Assembly (NCBI GenBank): GCA_902702965.1
Contig: CACRXP010001247.1
Span: forward strand, 1,782 to 65,781
Length of the DNA stretch: 64,000 nucleotides
Direction: 5' to 3'
Origin: Spirometra erinaceieuropaei
Lineage: Eukaryota > Platyhelminthes > Cestoda > Diphyllobothriidea > Diphyllobothriidae
How positions within the stretch are numbered: the stretch's first letter is position 1; every line of letters begins with the position of its first letter. The notes beneath the pieces were generated by a model that saw only the letters and a list, made by a program, of their open reading frames with translations, had not been told where the DNA came from and did no database searches. This document shows, one piece after another, positions 13,257 through 24,149 of the stretch. A program made the position numbers and the translations under genes.

Positions 13257-13560
13257 TTATTACCGACAAAGAAAGGGGAGACTGGAATGGTCAGTTCTTG
13301 TTTATTAGCCGTCGTCAGCCAGTCATACCTAACCCCGAAGTGTGGAACACCCGAGTCTCGAACTCGCGACCTGTCTGTTAGAAGTCCACGCTTCTAACCA
13401 CTGGGCCACGAGCCGGTTGCCTTGTCGGTTTTGATCGGGAATAAACAATGGTAGGGGGCGCTCATCGATCGTTCATGCGGAACTTACTCATTCCCTTGTG
13501 CCCTACGGGCCCTCTCTCGAACCCAATTAGCAGCCGCACAGCGGTGCATGCTATAGGCAG
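13257..13560 (-). repeat. tRNA-derived SINE, copy 1
   Basis: On the minus strand it carries an A-box-like TGGCCCAGTGG and a B-box-like GCGAGTTCGAG inside a tRNA-like core. A 3' body follows with GGCTGACGACGGCTAATAA and a tail with CTTTGTCGGTAATA. The 5' part has a CTCGAGAGAGGG-type segment. At least six more copies occur in the window, and the next one (13590) lies in the opposite orientation. Confidence 0.8.
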
Positions 13561-13589
13561 AATGTTATTACCGACAAAGACAACGGGCA

Positions 13590-13860
13590 ACCGACAGGAC
13601 AATCGGCCGGTGGCATAGTGCTCAGAGGCATTGGACTTCTAAATAACAGGTCGCGAGTTCAAGCCTCGGGTGTTCCACACTTCGGGGTTAGGTATGGCTG
13701 GCTGACGACGGCTTATAAGCCAGAAATGGCCATTCTAGTCTCCCTTGTCTTTGTCGGTAATACCATTCTGCCTATATATCATGCGCCGCTGTGCGGTTGC
13801 TGGTTGGACTCAAGAGAGAGTCACAAGACACAATGGTACGAGTGACTCTATATTGTCTTT
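13590..13860 (+). repeat. tRNA-derived SINE, copy 2
   Basis: The same core and body as copy 1, in plus orientation: GGTCGCGAGTTCAAGCC, then ACTTCGGGGTTAGGTATGGC, GCTGACGACGGCTTATAAG, and a TTGTCTTTGTCGGTAATACC tail. The tail runs straight into a second partial 5' unit, so units can be joined in tandem. Confidence 0.8.
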
Positions 13861-13887
13861 GTCGACAATGTTATTCTGCACATAATT

Positions 13888-14290
13888 AAACATTCAGCAG
13901 ATGGACTAAAACACGAAATTTTGACCGAGATGCTGAAATGTGTTTTCCACCCGAAAAATTATTTAAGTAGGTTTGGTAGATTAATAATTGTGCAGCATGA
14001 TCTCGTGGTAATCCAATTACCTCAGGATGACGGCATTCGAAAGATCTTCCTTCCCGTCGTCATTAAAAACTCCATTCTGTAAAAACGACCAGTTAATTGT
14101 CAATTTCATCTTCAATTTTCGATGCCCTTACATATTCAAATATAACTTATAGAAAACATGCAACGAATATTTATTCTTTCACTCATTCGGTGGAAAGTTC
14201 TGCCTTCTTTAAATTCTATATTTGAAGGAAGGGTACAATTCGGTTTAAAAATACGTTCCTCATTCTAGGACACTTTTGAACCCGACGCGC
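13888..14290 (+). repeat. Foldback-family arm (single left half)
   Basis: Related to the arms of the palindromic elements at 34930 and 41530. It has the same ordered words: a tip like CAGTAGATG, GAAATGT..TTTCC, TTACCTCAGGATG, TTTTCGATGCCC, GAAAACATGC, and GAAGGAAGGGTA before TTCGGTTTAAAA. Only one arm is present. Non-coding. Confidence 0.6.
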
Positions 14291-14339
14291 CTTTGCACTT
14301 ACATTCAGGGTTTACAAGATAAAAGCTGCAAGCTATATA

Positions 14340-16275
14340 CAGTGAGTGGCCGACCCCATGAAAGGTTCACCGAAATTCTGAAATGTCCTTTTCACCTGGG
14401 GGGGATTACTTAAACGGGGTTATAATACTTGTTATCTTGCGGTGTAATCTTATAGTAAATGTAGAAGTAGAGGGGTTGAGGACCGAAACACCTTGTTTGT
14501 CGTCCTGAGCTTTTGGACTCATTCAGTGGTCCATCGTCAGAGATAGTAGCAGCAGAAAAACGAGCGACAGTTATAGGGTATGTAGGCCAATCATCGACCG
14601 ACTGCGCACGATTGCAGGTGACTTCGCAGGGCTCTGCACGCCGCCGCCAAATCGATAAATTGGTTGACTGAGTTTTCACTTGAGGCCTAGACTTAAACCA
14701 ATTCTCGGCCTGCATTTTCCGGCGTGGACGACAATTTGGTGGCTGTGTAGACGGCCACTTGTGATAATGTGTCGCCTCGTCGCAAAGCAAGCCTATATTC
14801 GTGTATGCGCAATTAGAGCCTGTATCCAGTCTAGCCTGTGTAGTTACAATGAAGGTTTTGACACGGGATGCAAAAGGACAGTAAACAAAATGTTCCGTTG
14901 TTCTAAAACTCGAAATTTTGCCTTCAATCTAATGATATGTTGGACTCACCAGGGTGTTGGCTTTTGAATGCACTTCTTTTCAACATCTTGCAGAAACCAC
15001 ATTCCATAAAAAATGGCTGCAAAAGAAGCAGGTATTTTTCACACTGATTTTCAATGATCTTATAAACTCAAGTATTTTTATGCAACTGTGCTTTCTTTTA
15101 CTCACTTTGTGAACTAGCACGTTGTCTTCAGGTTTTATACTCAGGTAAAGGATATATTTTAGCCTTTTAAAAATTTGTAACCATCAGATTTCTGGAGACC
15201 GTAAAATGTCTATTCGTACATCATCGTGCGTGTTCGTTTACCAATGTTCCTCATGAAGTGTGTCACGTAGCCTCCATCCATTGCAAAATTTTGGAATTCT
15301 ATACGTTAGTTTCTTAAAGACATAGAGGAATATACTATTTTTCTAACGCGGAAAGCATGCACCTCGTAGACTGAGATTGCTCAACGCTAACGCAACGGTT
15401 GATCTGGCCCAAAAATATTCGGGAATTTTTAAAACCATTTCAAAGCCTTAATATATAATATAACACGTGAAGACGATGTGATTTCTAACAGACGAGTAAA
15501 AGGAAACTTACTTTGTGCCCTTTTTCTTAAAACTAGATTTGAAACTAGAAACCATCGAAAATAAATGTGAAAAGTGTATATCGCCCATGTAGTCATCTTT
15601 TGTGGATTGCGCTTTTACAGGAGGTCGAAAAGAAGTAAATTCAAAAGCCAGCATCCCAGCTAGTCTGAAATATTTTGGGACTATACAGTAAGACAGTCAA
15701 TTTTACAACCTCACCTAAGTCATCCATTCCCGTCGAAATTCGTACAACATTTTATAAGGTCCGTTACTCATAATACATTTCTATGTGTTTTTACGAGGAG
15801 ATCATATACGGCTTGTTCTAAATTTGGCAGTAGATTTAAGCCATATTGTAGACCTTACGAGAAACAATAGTAAATTCAGAGACACGAAATTTTAAGAAAG
15901 GGTATTTTCCGGTCTTAAATTCCATAAATGGAAAATTTTTAAAACCGAATTATACCCTTTCTTCTAGTATAAAGTTTGAAGAAGGCGTAAGTTCCTAATA
16001 AATGAGAAGACAAAAGAATATTTTTATGCATGGTTTCTATGAAATATATTTTAATTTATAAAAGCGCCGAAAATCAATGAGAAAAATTCATACTTAATGA
16101 GCAGTCATTTTTATAGACTGTGGTCCCAGGCGGCCGAAACAAAATTCGTTCAAAAGCTGCCATCCTGAAGTAACTTACTTATTTTAAGATTATGCCGCAT
16201 GACGATTAATATTACAGTTCAATTTAAGTAATCTTTTTGAGTGTTTATCACATTTCGGGATTTCAGTTAACAAGT
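14340..16275. repeat. Foldback-family element, interrupted and diverged
   Basis: A left tip (CACCGAAATTCTGAAATG) lies at about 14370. The arm is interrupted at about 14450-14925 and resumes at about 14930-15230. The opposite arm runs 15880-16275 with reverse-complement words (CCGAATTATACCCTTTC, ATATTTTTATGCATG). The middle (15231-15880) is not clearly symmetric. No transposase sense is seen. Confidence 0.5.
14410..14925 (-). pseudogene. Possible PLE-end relic with hammerhead-like motif, nested in foldback repeat
   Basis: It interrupts the foldback arm. On the minus strand at 14515-14545 it reads CTGACGA, T, GGAC...GTCC, AAAA, GCTC, AGG. This has the same spacing and order as the PLE hammerhead-like motif at 21338, with GAAA changed to AAAA. 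An ORF of 126 codons covers 14410-14790 but has no domain I recognise. The assignment rests on the ribozyme-like layout only. Confidence 0.35.
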
Positions 16276-16324
16276 TGTGTGTTAGCATGCATGTATGTGT
16301 AAATGTATTTATTCATGTTTATAC

Positions 16325-16515
16325 ACGGGCAGAATAGTATCGCAGACAAAGGCAGAGGAGACTGCAATGACCACTTCTGTCTCGTTAGCCTTTAATCCGC
16401 CCACTATACCGAACCCTGAGGTGTGCAGCCCCGACAGTAGAACCCATGATCTATTGCTTAGAAGTCCATGTCCTTCCTGTTGGGCCACGGGCTCATGGTC
16501 CTGTCGACTGTCATA
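16325..16515 (-). repeat. tRNA-derived SINE, copy 3 (diverged)
   Basis: A minus-strand core: GAGCCCGTGGCCCAACAGG (A-box region), TAGATCATGGGTTCTAC (B-box region), then CACCTCAGGGTTCGG and a tail with GCAGTCTCCTCTGCCTTTG. Clearly the same layout as copies 1 and 6 but with more changes. Confidence 0.65.
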
Positions 16516-16529
16516 GGTAATTCTATGAG

Positions 16530-17400
16530 TTCTTTGCGTAAACAAGAGACCCGGCAGATGTATTTATCTCACAGTCTTTTCTGACTTCGCATAATCTGTT
16601 GGATCTCGTCACATAACGTAGTGCCATAAATCACAGAACCTGGCTGAATACTCCTTAATCATTTTGCGTGCGAATGCGTCTGCTGACTAATGCAGTTAAT
16701 TATCAGTAATCTATGTAGGCCGGGGTTTCATGAACGTCACATTGTTGGCTGACCGATTAGCAACCGAGGCACATTCTGTGGGATGTGAATTAGCAAATCG
16801 AGTGAGTGACGTCGCTCTTGAAAAGGGGTCCTCGTGAAATCTTGGACGTGCTTTATCATATTGTCACCATTGAAAAGGAAAATCGGCTTGCAACTAATGT
16901 TACAACATCATCTCAGTAGTGAATGGCGGTCCATCCCATTAACCGACGACGAGAGATATGATGAAGGAAACTGCGAGAGAGGGGAGTACTAGAAACGGGA
17001 CGTTACATTTAACAACATTCTTGGGGCCTACTGGTTTTGGCAAATCAGGGTGAGAACGCTAGTACTGCATGGGAGTTTTCTAAGGATACGTTTTCCAGAA
17101 TTAAGGTAATAAATTGTTAAATGTACCTACTTCCGACTTAAAATCTAAAAGTAACTCAAGAGCAGTTGAGCATGCTTTGCCTAGTTTGCATAGAGGGTAT
17201 CTATTGGTTCTCTGTGAATGACGTAATTAGTTGCAAAGAAGGGTCGTTTTTTCCCCAGGAAACCACAAAGCGCATCTTACTTCCACGCAAGAAGCTTTAC
17301 TATGTCAACTTTTCGATTATTACTAGTCAGGCTCCAAATACATAAATTTCACTCAAATTCCAAAGCACCTTAAGTAGGACGGCATGTTTGCTCGCCTTCA
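16530..17400. other. Unannotated stretch between SINE and foldback repeat
   Basis: No ORF, RNA gene or shared repeat recognised. Ordinary base composition. Confidence 0.5.
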
Positions 17401-17404
17401 ATCA

Positions 17405-18340
17405 ATGCATACAGTAGATGTGCTAATTCATAAGATGTATGCGGAAATTCTGAAAGGCGTTTTCTACTCGAATAGATTGCTTAAGTAGGCTTGTCATATC
17501 AGTCATGTCGCAGAACAATCTTTAGATAATTCAATTACTTCAGGATGTCAACTTCCGAACGAAAGTCTTTCCGGTAGCCTGCGTAAACTGCTTTCTACAA
17601 AAACTGACTGCTTAATTAGCATGGCGATATATCATTGATTTTAGATGCCCTGACAAATTCAAATAAATTTTATAGAGACATGCATAAAAATGTTCGTCAG
17701 TCTTACCATTTTCTAGTAAAGTTCGTTTTCTTTAAATTTTATGCTTGACGGAAGGGTATTATTTAGTTTTAAAAAAATTCCAACGATAAGCATTTTTAGT
17801 ATTATAAAACTTCCGTTCAATTAACATCGCACTTCTTGCAATATGGCTGAAGTCCAATGCCAAATTTAATGAACCCTATGGTCATGGAAATGCATGATTT
17901 TGTGTGCACGTAAAATGTACAGCTTGTAGTTTGGAAACCCCAAACCCCGATTCAACGACATTTTGGGTTCAAAATTTTTTCTTTCTTGGAAATATCTTTG
18001 AGAACGGCCTTTCCTTCGAGTACAAAATTAAAAGAAGACATAATGCTCTACTGCATGAGAAAACGAGCGAATGTTCTCATGCACGTCTTCGCTGATGTGC
18101 AATTGAATCTATAAGGGCATCGAATATCAATGATAATAATTCATACCAATATGTAGGCAGTTTTCGTAGCTTGTTGCGTCAGGCCAGCGAAAAGAAGTTC
18201 GTGCAAAATCTGGCATCCTGAGGTAACTGAAGTGTCTTTAGACAATGCTGCGTGGTGACTAATATTCCAGCGCTAACTAAGCAATCATTTGGAGCGGAAA
18301 ATGCCTTTCAGAATCTTATTATCTAGCACATTTGCTGTGT
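17405..18340. repeat. Foldback (palindromic) element copy
   Basis: The left tip, near CATACAGTAGATGTGCTAAT at 17409, is followed by CGGAAATTCTGAAAGGCG. The right arm ends at about 18340 with CGCCTTTC-type words inverted. In between, left words (CTTGACGGAAGGGTATTATT) are mirrored by right words (CCTTTCCTTCGAGTACAAAA). About 0.93 kb, AT-rich, no coding sense. Confidence 0.65.
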
Positions 18341-18344
18341 ATAC

Positions 18345-20600
18345 TGCCTACAACAGATCTCTAATTTCCGTTCTTTATGCTAGAGGTGAGCTGCAGTGGG
18401 AAACTTTGGCGGTTTTTTTAATTTAAGAGCAAGCTAAGAGTATTTAAATCGCGGAATCATTTGAAGCTCAACTTCGGAGATAGAATGTGCTGCGTATTCT
18501 GGCAGACTTAATTTTATGGACTACAGTGAACAATTCACGATTATGTGGTGGGTGTAGTGTAAGCGTTTGGCAGAAGTCTAGAAAAGGATCATTTCCAGAG
18601 GGGACAGAAGAACGAATGAAATGTAAGACAGTGTGTTGTCGAGACGCGTATTTCACCTGGTCTGACAGTTGTCTGTACGTGGTGAGGGAGTTAGGAGCTC
18701 TTGCCTGTTTGCTATTGGATGCCGCATTTGAGAGCTGAAGGCGAGAGAGTGTTCAAACGCAGGTCGCATGTTTATCGATTGCGCGCCCCTAGGTAGATCA
18801 ACGTGGGTGGGACTGGTGCTCGCGTGTACAGAACGCACAGTGTAAAGCAACCAGGCTTTGTGTGGCACATTGGTAAGCCCGACGTCTCAAAGTAGAAAGG
18901 AGAGGGGGCGAAACTGGTGGTGGCAGTAGTAGTGGTTTGTTCACCCTGACTGAAAATCCACCCATAACCTGCTCCCAGGGGCTGTGCAAACTGGAAATGT
19001 GTGCCTCCGAATAAGACCAGCGACGTTTGTTTACACTATTAGAGGCTGTTATTTAGTGAACGGAAATAAAAAAGATATGGATAGCTGGCTGTGGGCCAAA
19101 TAGAGACGTTTTTGCAGAAATGCAGTGCGACAACATTCAGTCTGCAAATTTATCTAATTTGTCAGGCCAAAGTGCAACGTCTGCACTGGGAACAAAACAA
19201 AATTTTCTTCTCCCTTGCTTACGCTATTGTCATGCATAGATCAAGACTTGGTTTGAAACGTTTGGGCTTACCTTGAGCAACTTTGCGTATATTGAGTATT
19301 TGTAAGCCGGGGATGAAGAAGAGGAACTGCGGCAGAGTGAAGTAGGGAATCCGCTTCCTATTAAGAGAAAATGAGTGAAAAGGATTAGGAAAAAGAAGAC
19401 TATAAGTTTGCAATATGAAGCAAACAGGCAGGCATGCATTTTGGAGAAGCACAACGCATTACGGAAAAGTTTAGCCAGTTAGATGGGCGGGGAGGAGCGG
19501 GTTGTAAGAGCCATTTCATTGAGCCGAACGAGTCGCACTTGCAAATCTGCGCTATGTCATGCCCTTTGCAAACACCCAACAACCTACCGCGAAACCACAA
19601 GCCATCTAGTGACTATGTCAATTTTGAGTATAACATAAAATATTTTCGTATAGTCTAGTTTCCACTGGTTCGCAACTCAAAAACGGAAAGGCAGAAGATT
19701 ACTAGTCTTGGCAATATCATAGTATTAATGTGATCATCCCGTTGTGCATTCAAAATCGTAGAACAAAGCCTTAAAGTGAGTTAATATTGAGAAAATGGTT
19801 CCAATAAAAAAGGAAGAGGATTTTTTGTTAATAGCAGAAAGCGTATGCTTATTTTTCGCGAAAGTAGAAAAACCGACTAAAACGTTTTAATTTTCAACTT
19901 GACTTTACCTTGGTGAATGGTAAGTCTGTCACCCAACCACCATACCAAATTGCTTTTAAAGAGGTATCTTATAAGAGAAAAGTGTTCAATGGGTCCACAG
20001 CACAATTATTGTCGACCTTTCTTCTGTTCGCTCATTTTTCTTAGAAACGAGGTTGCATGTCTTAGTAAATCTATAAATAGAACTAAGTGATCATCTGTAT
20101 TACGGAGAAAACATAAGCGCTTGCTGCTTCGATAAATGTTTTATTTTCAATGTTTTTTAAAACAGGCAGCTGACCTCCTCCGCAAGTACGGATGCTGTAT
20201 TCTGGAAAACGAGTCAGCAGATCGCCAGACAACGTATTATGGGAGAGCGCGTCTAGAAAGTTTGGACACGTGATCTGTTACTTTCGTCTGTCTCACCCAA
20301 TTTGAAAGTAATGAAAGCGGTGAGTAGTGAGGGAGAGGCAAGGCCGAATTTCCCCAACTCTCGCGCGAACGAATGTGTTTTCGTTTTAACTGCAGCCAAC
20401 GCAAAACAAATTGGCAGCTAGCAGCCTGCAGCTCCAGGGAAAAGTGGGGAAGTTCATTCCTATCCAGCGATCACGACAAGTCGGCGCACGCCACATTCTT
20501 GTCTGACTAAATGCTCCCAATCTCAGTCGGCCCGACGCGAGCTTATTAATGCATACGCAAAAGGGACGAAGAGCCTAACCGCACGGACGCCAAATCTTAA
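18345..20600. other. Unannotated stretch
   Basis: Small ORFs at 18487-18738, 18653-18868, 19219-19600 and 19434-19658 have no recognised motifs and overlap one another on both strands. No shared repeat was recognised. Confidence 0.5.
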
Positions 20601-21286
20601 CGGGCGCTTCCGTATGTCAAGAACGTTTCGGAAGCTGTCGGCTGACTTCTCGCACCACTTGGGGTTGGAGTTGCACACAGAATGGAGGCAACCATCGGAC
20701 GTCTGATAATGAAACCGAAAGACCCGCTGCCACGACTAGAAACGTCTGGAGTCGTTTATCGTATCTGGTGCAGTTGCGGACACAGCAACTACGTCGGAGA
20801 AACTGGTAGACAGCTCCAAACGGGAATGGCCGAACACGCTGTAGCGGTGCGGAGAAATGAGCCAGCTCCCAAGTTGCGGCTCATTCGACGAGATCCGGCC
20901 ACACATTCAAATTCGACGAGGCCGAAATTCCCGCAAAAGGTGACAACCGCGTAAGCCGGGAGCTACTTGAATCATGGTTTACTGGCCCCCAGTCTATTAA
21001 CAAGTGCAATGAACTTCACCTTGCATACTCGGTGCTGAGACTTCGCCTAGGCGGAGAAATTATCCACGCGGGGAGCGCACAAGTGAACACTCTTCCCAAC
21101 ACCAGGGTCGATGCGTCAGATGGTCGAGCAATCATCACACCAACATCCAACGCACGTGATGAAATTGCGGCAATTAACGACGCAAACGTCGGCCATCAAG
21201 CAATTAGCACATCAAGTGCGACGATCTCGGATGAAGGGGGGAGCCGTGAATGTTCATAGGTATGCGGTAGAAAAGCGACTGCATCC

Positions 21287-21294
21287 TATAAATA
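21287..21294 (+). promoter_or_regulatory. TATA-like word in the PLE terminal repeat
   Basis: TATAAATA sits about 45 bp before the hammerhead-like motif. It is kept at the same place in the copies at 52092-52099 (minus strand) and about 52436 (plus strand, TATAAATATT), while surrounding bases differ. It may be the element's promoter; no expression evidence is available. Confidence 0.35.
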
Positions 21295-21333
21295 CTGCAG
21301 CTCCTTGTGCATGAATCACCCGTATCTGCTATT

Positions 21334-21376
21334 GTCTCTGATGATGGATTCGAGCAGGAATCCGAAACGTCAGGCT
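21334..21376 (+). ncRNA. Hammerhead-like ribozyme motif of the PLE terminal repeat (best copy)
   Basis: The order of parts is: GTCT (21334-21337), CTGATGA (21338-21344), one extra T, helix II GGATTC (21346-21351) with GAATCC (21358-21363), GAAA (21364-21367), and GTC (21369-21371) as the predicted cleavage triplet. AGGC (21372-21375) then pairs with GTCT as helix I. Helix III is only the self-complementary ACGT, so activity would need two molecules or tandem copies. That is the kind of minimal hammerhead described for PLEs. The extra T after CTGATGA departs from the textbook core but is kept in all copies here. Confidence 0.6.
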
Positions 21377-21929
21377 AATAAAGCTCTTGTCCCATCAATC
21401 CTGTCACCTTCTTCAAAACTAATTCCTGAGACTCGTCTCTTCGCTTCTATTGGCAAGGACCACTGCATCATAATTCGGGGCTCCCCAGAGTCCTCCGCCA
21501 GTACCCCTAGGGAACGAGTCTCTGCTGACTTAGAGCAATTCCAGAAACTCCTAAGTAAAATGCTGCAATGAGCAGGCGAAACTAATCCTTTCCAGGCGTT
21601 TTCGATCGAAACATTCCCATAAAGGAGTGTTTTTTCAGTCGGTCTACTCACCTGACGAGAGGATGAAACGCCGCGAACTTGTCCTAGAATTGAGAACACG
21701 GCAAACCAACGGAGAACAAAACTTGACAATCTACAACGACCAGATAGTCAAACAACATTCCGCTCCCCTCTGGATCAAGCCGATCCGAATGACCGCACAG
21801 ATGCCCCAGTAGCCTGTGTCGGGGTTGAAAACAAATGGCGCATGAACTCGAAACTCGTATTCATTTATACCAAAGCGCAAAGTGTACTTTCAAAACTGGA
21901 TGAACTCCGTATCCATGTATTCGACGGTA

Positions 21930-22460
21930 AGATGATAGTTGGTAGTCGTGCCCACAGACTCCACAATGGTACCTACTGGCTCGATTTCAGTAGCTGTGAT
22001 TGCGTTCTCATTATGCTTCTTAATTCACGCGCACGCTGTAGTACCTGTATCAGATTCATTTTAAAGATACTATCCTGGGCAGATTTGCACCGGTAACGAT
22101 GATAATGAGACCTACCCTATGTCAAATTTCATTAGGAGAGGTAGTTGGAAACCGTGCCCACAGAATCTACAATTGTACCTACTGGCTTGATTTCAGTAGC
22201 TATGATTACGTTCTCATTATGCTTCTAAATTTGCATGCGTGCTGTATTACCTGTACCGGATTCATTGTGGAGGTACTATCCTGGGCACCGGTAACGATGA
22301 CAATGAGACGTTCCCTACATCAACTTTCATAAGAAGAGGTAGCTCTTGACTGCCTCATTCATTGTAGAGGTACTATCTTGGGCGGATTGGCACCGGTAAA
22401 GATGCCAATGAGGCTTACCATTTAGCAACTTTCATTAGCAGAGGAAGCTTTCGACTGCCT
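21930..22460 (+). repeat. Tandem repeat, unit about 200 bp, 2.5 copies
   Basis: Words such as GTGCCCACAGA, ACCTACTGGCT(C/T)GATTTCAG, GTTCTCATTATGCTTCT, GTACTATC(C/T)TGGGC, CACCGGTAA and GATG(A/C)CAATGAG recur in order. Units start near 21945 and 22150, with a shortened third unit from about 22350. Small ORFs inside simply reflect the repeat. It separates the PLE end from LINE-A. Confidence 0.85.
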
Positions 22461-22469
22461 CATTAGTTG

Positions 22470-22889
22470 CGGATTTTCTCTTCCGCCCAAACCAATTTTT
22501 CGCATAAAGATCTTACCCGGCTTGCGCTGTGGCGTTCCGCGTGCCGCTGCTTGACTCTCGTGTCCTCTTGCCCATTATGTTGCATGGAGTTTTATCGCTT
22601 ACACTGCGGAATGACATTCGGACCAGTTGCCTTCTTCCCATTGCTTGTTCGCCTGCACTTGCTATTCGTTCCAATCTGAGGCTAGGATGAATTTATTCCA
22701 CCACCGTTCAAAGTCTCCTTGCTCATTTCCATACCTTCCTTGTATTTTTCACCTAATCTAAATTAGGCTTCCACTTAACCTGGAGCGTCAATTCCTAGCA
22801 TATACTACAATCGCCATTTACCCGTCCAGTCAAATGTCCCACCCGTATAGCCCCTATTACCACCGGTCCCGATTGACAGGCAGCTGGGA
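22470..22889. other. Spacer before LINE-A endonuclease
   Basis: No recognisable protein. It could be a decayed ORF1 or 5' UTR of LINE-A, but no motif supports that. Confidence 0.4.
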
Positions 22890-22924
22890 GTTCGCGGTGT
22901 CAAGAGGGCTACCAACTATCATCT

Positions 22925-23330
22925 AACCTATTCGACCTCCACCCAGACGTTATCTCAATGACAGAAACATGCTTATCCGAACAGATTGATGATAGGGAGC
23001 TCATGCTCCCTGGATTTCAACTGTTCCGCAGAGACAGAGGAAACAGAAGGGGTGTAGGCATAGTAACGTTTGTTAAGGATGGCTTGCATGTTTCTGAAAA
23101 AACTGCCCAATTACTTGTAGTACGGAAGCATAATGGCTGACTACAAGGGCGCCGGGCTCTTAAAGCCTCGATATCTTGACAGTATATCCTCCCGTGAGAA
23201 TGAGCTCTGACGCTGATTTCCAACTGCTGGAGGAGTTCAGATTATTTTCAACGCGGCCGACTTCTCTCATCATTGGGGATTTTGACACACCCCACAAAAA
23301 CTAGAGCTCGGCCTTAGCCGAGTGCTCCGA
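22925..23330 (+). pseudogene. LINE-A endonuclease domain, N-terminal part
   Basis: Reads NLFDLHPDVISMTETCLSE, where TET is the metal-binding Glu motif of APE-type endonucleases. PGFQLFRRDRG then GVGIVTFVKDGL follows (22958-23140). A frameshift follows; the trace resumes as SDADFQLLEEFRLFSTRPTS and LIIGDFDTPH at about 23205-23300, the GDFN motif with Asn changed to Asp. The first part of the domain is missing. Target nicking by this copy is not expected. Confidence 0.75.
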
Positions 23331-24104
23331 AGCAGCATTCTACCAGCAGTTACTGCATACCTCCGAAAATCTGCTTCTCACCCAACGCGTAATGTTTCTA
23401 ACGAGAGTTCGAGAGGTCAACAAATGAACTGCCCTCATCTTGTGTTTGACCAATCGTCTGACAGCATCGAAGTTGTGAATTGCCTTCCCGCGTTGGGCCA
23501 GAGTGACCATGTAGTTCTCATGTGGGAATGCACATTATTCTCCCTGCCTGCACAACCGCTCAATTCCCGACCCAATATTTGGCTCGGTAATTTCAAACAG
23601 ATGAAAAAGGATCTTAGTCCTATCGACCGGGCATCCTCTCTCTCCGGTGATATCGAAGAGGTTTGGTGTCAGTTTAGAGAGATAGTCCACAACCTCATCT
23701 CCAACCACTGCCCAATCATGCGCAGAAGACTAACGAATAGACCCCGCTGGTTGACTCCGTCCCTGAAGAAGGAAGTTAACAAGAAGAGGAAGCTATGGAA
23801 AAGATGCCTGATTGACCGGAGGCCAGAAGCCCTAAGTAGTTATAAGTTACAGAGAAATCGGGTGAAGATTCTCATCGCCAGAAAGCGGGAAGCCTTTGAA
23901 AAGGATCTTTTGAACCGTGCCATGGTTAATCCCAAATTCCTTTACAGCTGCATAAGACAGAGCACACGGAATAAAGATCCAATCCCACTGCTGCGAACAG
24001 CAGAGGGAATGGAAATCTCCGATGACAAGGATAAGGCTGAACATCTCTCTCAGTTATTCCGGTCCGTCGTGACAAGTGAACCTGATTTTCTTTCACCCAA
24101 TTGA
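23322..24104 (+). pseudogene. LINE-A endonuclease C-terminus and linker before RT
   Basis: An open stretch of 260 codons. It contains the C-terminal endonuclease block LVFDQSSDSIEVVNCLPALG and the SDHVVL motif, where SDH is the conserved Ser-Asp-His of APE nucleases. A basic linker follows (RRRLTNRPRWLTP, KKEVNKKRKLWKR, NRVKILIARKREAFEKDL). The first Met is not a real start; the frame enters from a frameshifted upstream domain. It ends in TGA at 24102, after which the trace continues as DEETPTLEAVFFTITIF and STSPGPDAIPAKLLKG. Confidence 0.75.
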
Positions 24105-24149
24105 GGAGATGAAGAAACGCCTACCCTCGAAGCCGTCTTCTTCACCATA

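Larger units (their letters stand above)
20605..21590 (+). pseudogene. Penelope-like element, 3' half: GIY-YIG domain, tail and terminal repeat
   Basis: A broken coding trace starts at about 20605 (LPYVKNVSEAVG, a stop, LLAPLGVGVAHR), the segment that precedes GIY-YIG in PLE proteins. The nuclease follows at 20682-20954: KPKDPLPRLETSGVVYRI, then SCGHSNYVGETGRQL and MAEHAVAVRRNE. These are the expected GIY-YIG core words with N-Y-V-G replacing a strict YIG. A frameshift destroys the rest, though a tail trace (ESWFTGPQSINKCNELHLAY) can be read at about 20960-21030. Downstream lie a TATAAATA word (21287) and the hammerhead-like motif (21334-21376). The element then ends near 21470 or beyond. The RT domain is absent from the window at this locus. 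Confidence 0.8.
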
